Source of the DNA: JARYMI01 sp964550915
GTDB lineage: Bacteria > Acidobacteriota > Aminicenantia > Aminicenantales > UBA8522
Length of the DNA: 12,179 nucleotides
Assembly (NCBI GenBank): GCA_964550915.1
Contig: CAZKBY010000065.1
Span: 1 to 12,179 of the forward strand
Reading direction: 5' to 3'
Shown: piece by piece, positions 6,353 to 12,179 of the stretch
Layout: the number at the start of each line of letters is the position of its first letter
Position numbering within the stretch: position 1 is the stretch's first letter
Position numbers and translations under genes: made by a program
The notes under the pieces: generated by a model
The model's input: only the letters and a program-made list of their open reading frames with translations
What the model was told of the DNA's origin: nothing
The model's database searches: none

Positions 6353-7604
6353 TTCCTTCTTCCCAGGCTGTGAGGTAATTTTTCTGATCGCGGGTGAGCC
6401 TATCGATCCGAACACCCATCGAGCGAAGCTTCAGGCGGGCAATTTGCTCGTCGATTGAGCGAGGCACAGGGTAAACATTTTTCTCGAGCGAACGTCCTTT
6501 CTGGCTGAGATAAGCGATGCTTAGGGCTTGGTTGGCAAAGCTCATATCCATGACCATGGCGGGATGACCTTCTGCGGCAGCCAGGTTAATGAGCCGACCT
6601 TCGGCTAGAAGAAAGATTTTCTTTCCGTTCTTGAGCTCATATTCTTCGACAAAATCTCGGATCCTTCTTTTTCTGCGGGCCAACCTCTCCAGGGCAGGAA
6701 TATCAACTTCTACATTGAAATGGCCGGCGTTGGCAACGATGGCACCATCTTTCATCTTCAGGAAGTGGCTTCGGCTGATGACGCTCTTATCGCCAGTGAC
6801 AGTAACAAAGATATCGCCGCACGAGGCTGCTTCCTCGAGCGACATAATTTCGAACCCGTCCATGACTGCTTCCAAAGCACGCAGAGGGTTGACTTCCGTG
6901 ACGATGACTTTGGCTCCCGCACCCCTGGCTCTCATGGCCACACCACGGCCGCACCAGCCATAGCCGGCGATAACAAACTTCAGCCCGGCCAAGAGGACGT
7001 TGGTGGCCCGAAGAATCCCGTCAACCGTGCTTTGTCCCGTGCCGTAACGGTTGTCGAAGAGGTGTTTTGTGTTGGCATCGTTGACGGCTATGATGGGATA
7101 GCAAAGGACGCCTTTCCTGGCCATGCTCTTCAGCCGAAGAACGCCCGTCGTCGTCTCTTCGGTCCCGCCGATGATCTCTTGAAGGATTTCCTTCCGCCTC
7201 GAGTGAACGGTGCAAACGAGGTCTGCACCGTCATCCATCGTGATCTGCGGTCCATGATCAAGGGCCTGGTTGATGTGCCGGTAATAAGTCTTATTGTCCT
7301 CGCCCTTGATGGCAAAAACAGGGAGGCGAAAATCCCTGACCAACGAGGCGGCGACTTCGTCCTGCGTGCTGAGAGGGTTTGAGGCTGTCAGGGCGACTTC
7401 AGCTCCCGCGATCTTAAGGGTTTCCATCAGGTTGGCCGTTTCGCTCGTCACGTGAAGGCAAGCTGAAATCTTGATTCCGCGGAGGGGTTTGTCCTTGGAA
7501 AATTTTTTTTTGATCGATTCCAAAACCGGCATAAACCGTCTCGCCCATTCGATCTTGCGCCGGCCTTGGGCAGCCAGTTTCAGGTCTTTGACATCGTAAT
7601 CCAT
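6348..7604 (-). CDS. ahcY: Adenosylhomocysteinase (S-adenosyl-L-homocysteine hydrolase)
   Basis: NAD-dependent cytoplasmic enzyme splitting S-adenosylhomocysteine into homocysteine and adenosine, which relieves product inhibition of methyltransferases. It is 418 aa from ATG 7604. Visible blocks are HVTSETANL (51-59), DDGADL (124-129), EETTTGVLRL (149-158), NDANTKHLFDNRYGTGQS (175-192), the NAD-binding GYGWCGRG (214-221), and GHFNVEVD (294-301). The C-terminus ends IDRLTRDQKNYL..WEEGT and lacks the KPDHYRY tail of the longer eukaryotic/proteobacterial form, so this is the compact type known from Archaea and Thermotoga. The start at 7604 is preferred over 7610 because AAGGA lies 7 nt upstream of it but only 1 nt from the other. 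It lies downstream of metK on the same strand, so the two probably form an operon for SAM use and recycling. Confidence 0.96.
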   Translation of the reverse strand: MDYDVKDLKLAAQGRRKIEWARRFMPVLESIKKKFSKDKPLRGIKISACLHVTSETANLMETLKIAGAEVALTASNPLSTQDEVAASLVRDFRLPVFAIKGEDNKTYYRHINQALDHGPQITMDDGADLVCTVHSRRKEILQEIIGGTEETTTGVLRLKSMARKGVLCYPIIAVNDANTKHLFDNRYGTGQSTVDGILRATNVLLAGLKFVIAGYGWCGRGVAMRARGAGAKVIVTEVNPLRALEAVMDGFEIMSLEEAASCGDIFVTVTGDKSVISRSHFLKMKDGAIVANAGHFNVEVDIPALERLARRKRRIRDFVEEYELKNGKKIFLLAEGRLINLAAAEGHPAMVMDMSFANQALSIAYLSQKGRSLEKNVYPVPRSIDEQIARLKLRSMGVRIDRLTRDQKNYLTAWEEGT

Positions 7605-7611
7605 GGTCATG

Positions 7612-7616
7612 TCCTT
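7612..7616 (-). promoter_or_regulatory. Ribosome-binding site of ahcY that decides its start
   Basis: Read on the - strand, AAGGA is followed by seven bases and then ATG at 7604. The in-frame ATG at 7610 begins one base after the AAGGA, too close for normal initiation. The second ATG is therefore the likelier start, shortening the protein by two residues. Confidence 0.55.
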
Positions 7617-7637
7617 ATCTGGGGATTAAGATCGGGC

Positions 7638-7672
7638 GACATGATCACGCTTCTTAGTATCGAGACCATGTC
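7638..7672 (-). repeat. Imperfect inverted repeat in the metK-ahcY spacer
   Basis: On the - strand GACATGGTC (7672-7664) and GATCATGTC (7646-7638) can pair over nine positions with one G-U pair, closing a 17-base loop. No T-run follows, so it does not look like an intrinsic terminator. It lies between the metK stop (7687) and the ahcY ribosome-binding site. It could be an mRNA structure between the two genes, a protein-binding site, or chance. The rest of the 82-bp spacer shows only a weak promoter-like TTGACG just after metK, without a convincing -10 box. Confidence 0.4.
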
Positions 7673-7686
7673 CCGGTTTCCGTCAA

Positions 7687-8853
7687 CTAAAGCCCCGCTT
7701 CTTGGCGCAGGGCTTTGGCCTTGTCCGTCTTTTCCCAAGTGAAGTCGTCATCGTCTCTTCCGAAATGGCCGTAGCACGCCGTTTTCCTGAAAATCGGCCG
7801 AAGAAGGTTCAGATGGTTGATCATCCCCTTGGGCTTGAGCGGAAAATGGGCCCGGATCATTTCCTTAATCTTGTCTTCGCTGATTTTGGCTGTGCCAAAA
7901 GAGTCGACCATGATCGAGACGGGCTCGGCCACCCCAATGGCATAGGCAAGCTGGACTTCGAGCTTGTCGGCGATGCCTGCCGCGACAAGATTCTTGGCGA
8001 TGTACCGAGCCATGTAGGAGCCTGACCGGTCAACCTTGGAAGGGTCCTTGCCAGAAAAACAGCCACCGCCGTGACTGCCGACTCCGCCATAGGTATCCAC
8101 GATAATTTTGCGGCCGGTCATCCCGGTGTCAGCCAACGGGCCGCCCTGTTCGAACCGGCCGGTGCCGTTGATAATGATCTTGGTGTTTTTATCGAGCAGG
8201 GCGCCAGGAATGATCTTCTTGATGACGACCTGCTTGATCTCTTCCCTCAGATCTTCCATCTTCACCGTCGAGTTATGCTGAGCGGCGATGACGATGGCCT
8301 GAACTCGCTTGGGAGTATCTCCATCATATTCGATGGTGACCTGCGATTTTCCATCCGGCCTTAGGTACGGGAGAATTTTCTCCCGTCGGGCTAGGCTCAG
8401 CATTTTAACCAGTCTATGGGCCAGGATGATCGGCAGCGGCATCAGTTCCGTGGTTTCCCGACAAGCATAACCGAACATGATCCCCTGGTCTCCTGCGCCC
8501 TGTTCGTGGTCTTCTGTCTCGGTAACGCCGATGGCGATGTCGGCAGACTGCTCATGAATCGAGGAAATAACGCTGCAGGTTTTATAGTCAAAGCCGTAGA
8601 TGGCCCTTGTGTAGCCTATATCCTTGACGACAGCGCGGATGACTTTCTGAAAATCACAATAGCCATTGGTCGTTATTTCTCCAGCGATAAAGACGAGGCC
8701 GGTTGTGACCAAAGTCTCGCAGGCGACGCGGCTTTTCGGGTCCTGAGCGATGAGATCATCGAGGATGGCGTCGGAGATCTGGTCACAAATCTTATCGGGA
8801 TGACCCTCGGTCACCGATTCTGAGGAGAAATAATGCTTTCCAGCTTTGCTCAT
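7687..8853 (-). CDS. metK: S-adenosylmethionine synthase (methionine adenosyltransferase)
   Basis: Cytoplasmic enzyme joining methionine and ATP to form SAM, phosphate and pyrophosphate. It is 388 aa, the usual bacterial length. Family signatures are SESVTEGHPDK (11-21, with the ATP-contacting histidine), GAGDQGIMFGYA (119-130), and the phosphate-binding block GGGCFSGKDPSKVDRSGSY (262-280). That last block has Cys at 265 where Ala is usual. The ending KALRQEAGL also fits. The start is well supported: AAGGAGG at 8866-8860 lies six bases upstream, and an extended -10 promoter sits at 8903-8898. ahcY follows 82 bp downstream on the same strand. Together they make SAM and remove its methyl-transfer product; the homocysteine-to-methionine step is not in the window. 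Confidence 0.98.
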   Translation of the reverse strand: MSKAGKHYFSSESVTEGHPDKICDQISDAILDDLIAQDPKSRVACETLVTTGLVFIAGEITTNGYCDFQKVIRAVVKDIGYTRAIYGFDYKTCSVISSIHEQSADIAIGVTETEDHEQGAGDQGIMFGYACRETTELMPLPIILAHRLVKMLSLARREKILPYLRPDGKSQVTIEYDGDTPKRVQAIVIAAQHNSTVKMEDLREEIKQVVIKKIIPGALLDKNTKIIINGTGRFEQGGPLADTGMTGRKIIVDTYGGVGSHGGGCFSGKDPSKVDRSGSYMARYIAKNLVAAGIADKLEVQLAYAIGVAEPVSIMVDSFGTAKISEDKIKEMIRAHFPLKPKGMINHLNLLRPIFRKTACYGHFGRDDDDFTWEKTDKAKALRQEAGL

Positions 8854-8897
8854 CCGCTGCCTCCTTCGAGTGTATCGCCCGGCAAATTAAGCGCCAT

Positions 8898-8924
8898 ATT
8901 ATACCACAAAGTTCGAATTTTCAA
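8898..8924 (-). promoter_or_regulatory. Extended -10 promoter of metK
   Basis: On the - strand TGG directly precedes a perfect TATAAT (8903-8898), an extended -10 element. TTGAAA (8924-8919) sits 15 bp upstream as a weak, rather close -35 box. Transcription would start near 8891, giving a leader of about 38 nt that contains the AAGGAGG ribosome-binding site. A leader this short has no room for a SAM riboswitch. Confidence 0.65.
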
Positions 8925-8966
8925 TGGGGAGCCGCGGCCCTTAAGCCGGCTGGAAGCGCGGCGGCG

Positions 8967-8996
8967 TTGAATTCTTCCTTTTATTTGTGTTATTTA
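8967..8996 (+). promoter_or_regulatory. Possible promoter for the M16 gene pair
   Basis: The AT-rich tract 8969-9000 before the first M16 gene contains TTGAAT (8967-8972) and, 18 bp further, TATTTA (8991-8996) preceded by TGT, an extended -10-like form. The -10 match is poor (three of six), so the exact position is uncertain. A promoter somewhere in this 171-bp divergent region is expected because metK is read the other way. Confidence 0.35.
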
Positions 8997-9024
8997 TTAA
9001 ACGCTACTTCCATTAGAAAAGGCA

Positions 9025-10365
9025 ATGAGAAGAAAGACTCCCGGCGGATGGAGCGTTTTCCTGTTGTCAGTTGTTTTTGTCTCAGTTCTGCAAGGGGCGG
9101 GCGAGGATAAAGAGTGGATCTCTTTTCCCGTCACCCAGTACAAGCTTAAGAACGGCCTCAGCGTCGTCGTGTCAGAGGATTATTCCCTTCCCCTTGTTTC
9201 GGTCGTTGTCGCTTACGCGGCCGGGTCGATCCATGAAGAACCCGGAAAAACAGGCATGGCTTACCTTCTGGAGAACATGATGTTCCAGGGCTCGATAAAC
9301 ATTGGCCCGATGCAGCACATCGGCCACATCAACAGAATTGGCGGGGTCCCAAACGCCAACACGACTGAGGATATCACTTATTTTTATCAAACTGTGCCCG
9401 CCAATCAACTGGGCTTGGTTCTCTGGCTCGAGTCGGATCGGATGAGGTTGCTCGAAATTACTCCAGCAAAAGTCGAGGACGCAAAGGCCTCTCTCCTTGA
9501 TGAAATCACCCGACGCCGCTCGGTCGAGCCCTATTTAGAAAGCTCTTGGGCCTTCGACCGACTCATCTACCCGGACCTGGCCCACAGCCATCCTGTCCTG
9601 GGCCAGGAAGAAGACATCCGAAGGCTCAGCCCTGAGGATGTCCATGATTTCTATCAGACCCATTACGGACCTGGAAACGCGGTCCTTTGCATCGTCGGAA
9701 ATGTGAACGCCGCCAGGACAAGAGAGCTTGTTGAAAAGTATTTTGGGAGCATCCCGCCGGCGAAGGAGATTCCGCCTTACGAGCCGCCCAAGCCCAGGGA
9801 AAAAAAGGAAGTCATCCAGTCTTTCCGAGAACTGCTGGCGCCTTCGCCAGCCATTCACTTGGGCTACCGGCTGGCCGCGCCGTCTTCCCCCGACTTCTAT
9901 TCGCTCACGATTCTTGACTACATCCTCCTTAAAGGCAAGAGTTCGCGCCTGCCCAGGCGCATCGTCAAGCGAGAAAACCTCTCTCTTTTCCTGAGCGGCG
10001 GGATTGAAAAAAGAAAGGACGTGGCCGCGCTAAAGATTTTTGCAGTGACAAACAATGAGACCATGGTCGATGTTTGTCAAAAGGCTATCCTCTCAGAAAT
10101 TCAGAAATTGAGGACAAGTTTTGTTCCGGATGATGAACTCCAAAAAGCCAAGAATCTTTTTAAAAGAGATTACCTGCGGCGCTTCTCTACAGCGATAGAC
10201 AAAGCCCTCTTCCTCGCCGAGATGAATTTTTCACCTGTCCGTCTTGGGGATGCGGTCAGAGAGATGGATAAGTACCTCAAGGTCACTCCTTCTGACATCG
10301 TCGGGGTGGCCAGTCGTTACCTGGGGCCAGAAAATAGCGTGAGCCTGATTGTCAGGACAAGATGA
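9025..10365 (+). CDS. Exported M16B-family peptidase-like protein with degenerate zinc motif
   Basis: Processing-peptidase-like (M16B) protein of 446 aa. An N-terminal signal peptide is visible (basic MRRK, hydrophobic core about 9-22, small residues near LQGAG), so it acts outside the cytoplasm. The first M16 domain spans about 35-230 and the second about 240-440, with the family features LKNGLSVVV, AGSIHEEPGKTGMA, LESDRM and SSRLPRRI. The zinc motif HxxEH is here YLLEN: Tyr80 and Asn84 replace both metal-binding histidines, while Glu83 remains. A likely third-ligand glutamate is kept near 160 (LLDE). As read, the protein should not bind zinc in the normal way and is probably not a peptidase by itself. 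The ribosome-binding site is weak (AAAAGG two bases before ATG). It overlaps the next M16 gene by ATGA. Confidence 0.9.
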   Translation: MRRKTPGGWSVFLLSVVFVSVLQGAGEDKEWISFPVTQYKLKNGLSVVVSEDYSLPLVSVVVAYAAGSIHEEPGKTGMAYLLENMMFQGSINIGPMQHIGHINRIGGVPNANTTEDITYFYQTVPANQLGLVLWLESDRMRLLEITPAKVEDAKASLLDEITRRRSVEPYLESSWAFDRLIYPDLAHSHPVLGQEEDIRRLSPEDVHDFYQTHYGPGNAVLCIVGNVNAARTRELVEKYFGSIPPAKEIPPYEPPKPREKKEVIQSFRELLAPSPAIHLGYRLAAPSSPDFYSLTILDYILLKGKSSRLPRRIVKRENLSLFLSGGIEKRKDVAALKIFAVTNNETMVDVCQKAILSEIQKLRTSFVPDDELQKAKNLFKRDYLRRFSTAIDKALFLAEMNFSPVRLGDAVREMDKYLKVTPSDIVGVASRYLGPENSVSLIVRTR

Positions 10366-11831
10366 TCAACCTGAGAGGGCTAAAAATAGTCGAAAAAATG
10401 ACGGTCTCCTGCGGTCTGATCCTGCTCGTTGTGATGACCTCAATGGCTCAAGAGCGGTTCAGGAAATCACCACCGATTCCCGGACCCCTGGGAAGGCTTG
10501 ACCTTCCGTCTATCGAATCCGTTCGACTTAGCAACGGACTGACCGTGGCTGTTATCTTTAGCAATAATCATCCCTTCATCAGCTTAGAGATGGTCATCCA
10601 GGCGGGCGAAAGCTCATCTCCTCCCGAGATGCCTGGCCTGGCTACCTTTACGGCAGAGATGTTGAACCACGGGACACTCTCGATCTCGGCGATGGAAACA
10701 GAGGAGCGGATTGAGTTCATCGGCGGCACCCTGACAACAACCGTGTCACTTGATCAGACCCGTCTTTCCTTCGTTTTCCTAGATGAGTACTTTGACCAAG
10801 CCCTGGACCTTTTGAGCCAGATGGTCCTCCAGCCGGCCTTCTCCGAAAAGGAGATTGCCAATGTCAAGAGAATTCAGTACTACGACTTTTTGGATAAGCG
10901 CAGGGATCAGGATTTTGTGGGCAGGCGCCAGCTCTTGCGCCTATTGTTTAAAAACCACCCTTATGCAAAAGGCTTTTATAACGAGGACGTCATCAAAAAC
11001 ATCAGCCGCAAAGACGTCCTCGCTTTTTATCAGACCTACTACCGGCCGAATAACGCGGTGATCGTCCTTAAGGGAAACCTAAACCTCCCGACAGGCTCGC
11101 GTAAGGTTAGCCATTATTTCAATCCCTGGCGAAGCGGAGAAATCGAGCGATCAGCCATTACAGCACCTGAACCGAACAAAGAAAAAAGGGTATGTTTTAT
11201 TGACCTGCCCCAAGCCAAGGAGGCTACGCTCTTCCTGGGGAACGTGATTTCCCCGATCTCCGATCCAGACTTTTTCGCTTTTTCGGTGCTCAACCAAATC
11301 CTCGGTGGAACTCTCCAGAGCCGACTTTTCATGAACCTCAGGGAGACAAAAGAGATGGCCTATTTTGCCTTCAGCGAGCTGGAGTTCTTCCGCTGCTGCG
11401 GCGTTTACTCAGTGAAAGCAAGAGTCAAGCCTTCAGCCTGCTACGATGCCACTCAGGAGATTCTCAAGGAACTGAACAAAATTGCCCGCGAAAGAGTCTC
11501 GACGTTCGAGCTCGAGCAGGCAAAATCTTACCTCATCGGAAATTTTCCCCTTCAGGTTGAAAAGGCTGACGACCTCGTCAGCCGCGTCTCTGGCATTATC
11601 ATCTATTCTTTGGGGAGCGCCCACTGGGACCAGTTCTATGAAAACATTATGGTTGTCGATGCTGACAGAGTCTACGAGGTGGCGCAGGGGTACTTCCTTA
11701 ATCCGCCGGTCGTCATCATCGTCGGCGATAAGAATCTGCTCCTTGATTACCTCGATCGTTTTGAAAAAATTGAAGTCTTCGATGCTAAAGGCGAGTATCG
11801 ATATACATTGACCAAGGGAGTATCAGAATGA
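10362..11831 (+). CDS. Exported M16B-family protein, non-catalytic partner type
   Basis: Second M16B-like protein, 489 aa. A signal peptide is likely, with hydrophobic core about 17-28 and cleavage after SMA (29). The start ATG lies in an ATGA overlap with the upstream M16 gene; an internal Met13 would also leave a signal peptide. The N-terminal domain has GLATFTAEMLNHGT (92-105), where HLLEH of active enzymes is replaced by TFTAE (95-99), the usual state of the inactive subunit. The second domain keeps the substrate-binding R...Y signature in SRLFMNLRETKEMAYFAF. In known bacterial M16 pairs this subunit provides the Arg/Tyr motif and a partner the zinc. Here the partner has also lost its zinc ligands. 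It could be a periplasmic or surface-attached complex with a binding or chaperone role. Confidence 0.9.
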   Translation: MINLRGLKIVEKMTVSCGLILLVVMTSMAQERFRKSPPIPGPLGRLDLPSIESVRLSNGLTVAVIFSNNHPFISLEMVIQAGESSSPPEMPGLATFTAEMLNHGTLSISAMETEERIEFIGGTLTTTVSLDQTRLSFVFLDEYFDQALDLLSQMVLQPAFSEKEIANVKRIQYYDFLDKRRDQDFVGRRQLLRLLFKNHPYAKGFYNEDVIKNISRKDVLAFYQTYYRPNNAVIVLKGNLNLPTGSRKVSHYFNPWRSGEIERSAITAPEPNKEKRVCFIDLPQAKEATLFLGNVISPISDPDFFAFSVLNQILGGTLQSRLFMNLRETKEMAYFAFSELEFFRCCGVYSVKARVKPSACYDATQEILKELNKIARERVSTFELEQAKSYLIGNFPLQVEKADDLVSRVSGIIIYSLGSAHWDQFYENIMVVDADRVYEVAQGYFLNPPVVIIVGDKNLLLDYLDRFEKIEVFDAKGEYRYTLTKGVSE

Positions 11832-12179
11832 AGATTGTCGAATGCGTGCCCAATTTCAGCGAGGGCCGGGACAAGGAAAAAATAAAGGCCATTACCCGGG
11901 AGATTGAGCAGACCGCCGGAGTGAAGCTGCTCGATGTCGACCCGGGAGAAAGCACAAACCGGACTGTTGTCACGTTCATCGGCCCCCCAGAAGCTGTAAA
12001 AGAGGCGGCTTTCCGGGCCATCCGCAGGGCTGCTGAGGTCATCGACATGGCCCAGCACAAGGGGGCGCACAGCCGGATCGGTGCAACCGACGTCTGCCCG
12101 TTTGTGCCGGTCTCGGGAGTGACGATGGAGGATTGCGTTCGATTGGCTCATGAGCTCGGCCAGCGGGTGGCAGAAGAGC
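11828..12179 (+). CDS. ftcD: Glutamate formimidoyltransferase, N-terminal 117 residues (3' truncated by window edge)
   Basis: Formiminotransferase that exchanges a formimino (or formyl) group between glutamate and tetrahydrofolate, linking histidine breakdown to one-carbon metabolism. The visible start MKIVECVPNFSEGRD, the STNRTVVTFIGPPE block (42-55) and HKGAHSRIGATDVCPFVPV (77-95) are family signatures. His81 aligns, from memory, with the catalytic His82 of the porcine enzyme. AAGGGAG at 11814-11820 gives a good ribosome-binding site seven bases before ATG, and the start overlaps the M16 stop (ATGA). Whether a cyclodeaminase domain is fused downstream cannot be seen. There are no histidine-degradation (hut) genes in the window, and pairing with M16 genes has no obvious pathway reason. 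Confidence 0.93.
   Translation, partial: MKIVECVPNFSEGRDKEKIKAITREIEQTAGVKLLDVDPGESTNRTVVTFIGPPEAVKEAAFRAIRRAAEVIDMAQHKGAHSRIGATDVCPFVPVSGVTMEDCVRLAHELGQRVAEE

Noticed and set aside
6720..7382. 220-codon open frame on the + strand, opposite ahcY
   Set aside because: It lies wholly inside ahcY, whose motifs are unmistakable. The translation shows no family features, and no ribosome-binding site or promoter is evident.
8416..8823. 135-codon open frame on the + strand, opposite metK
   Set aside because: Antisense shadow of the conserved metK N-terminal half.
8854..9024. SAM riboswitch or other structured leader before metK
   Set aside because: The promoter at 8898-8924 leaves a leader of about 38 nt, and no multi-stem structure with T-run terminator is visible.
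1..12179. Defence system, CRISPR array, mobile element or prophage
   Set aside because: No direct-repeat array, transposase, integrase, phage gene or toxin-antitoxin pair is visible; all long frames are assigned to chromosomal families.

Overview
The window is a gene-dense, purely chromosomal stretch of a Gram-negative-type bacterium with about 50 percent GC. It holds 12 protein genes (the first and last cut by the window edges) and about 350 intergenic bases in total. I see no RNA genes, mobile elements, CRISPR or prophage parts. Gram-negative layout is inferred from a lipoprotein with a clean lipobox and two exported M16 peptidase-family proteins. The CinA N-terminus (LTPHYQDTNS), the paired exported M16 proteins and the free-standing glutamate formimidoyltransferase remind me of Acidobacteriota or Candidatus Aminicenantota. 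That is an impression from memory, not a search result.

Region 1 (2-5473, + strand): asnS (3' end), rimO, pgpA, cinA, thpR, plsY, gpsA. Every junction is a stop/start overlap of 1 or 4 bases (TGATG, ATGA or GTGA), so seven genes run without one intergenic base and are very probably translationally coupled. GpsA makes sn-glycerol-3-phosphate, PlsY acylates it, and PgpA dephosphorylates phosphatidylglycerophosphate, so three phospholipid steps share the operon. AsnS and RimO serve translation and the ribosome. CinA and ThpR are nucleotide/RNA-end enzymes.

Region 2 (5474-6343, + strand): a good sigma-70-like promoter (TTGACG, 16 bp, TAAAAT) restarts transcription for a six-TPR lipoprotein that looks like PilF/PilW-type assembly lipoproteins. 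It ends 4 bp from the convergent ahcY gene. The two stop codons lie inside one perfect 14-bp palindrome.

Region 3 (6348-8853, - strand): metK then ahcY, an apparent two-gene unit for S-adenosylmethionine synthesis and S-adenosylhomocysteine removal. It is read from an extended -10 promoter with a leader of only about 38 nt, too short for a SAM riboswitch. The metK-ahcY spacer has an imperfect inverted repeat.

Region 4 (8854-12179): a divergent promoter region, then two secreted M16B-family proteins and the start of a glutamate formimidoyltransferase, again joined by ATGA overlaps. Both M16 proteins lack the HxxEH zinc site (YLLEN in the first, TFTAE in the second). This is the most unusual thing here, because such pairs normally keep one catalytic member. 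Otherwise the window is mostly well-known housekeeping genes, and I find no clear new multi-gene system.
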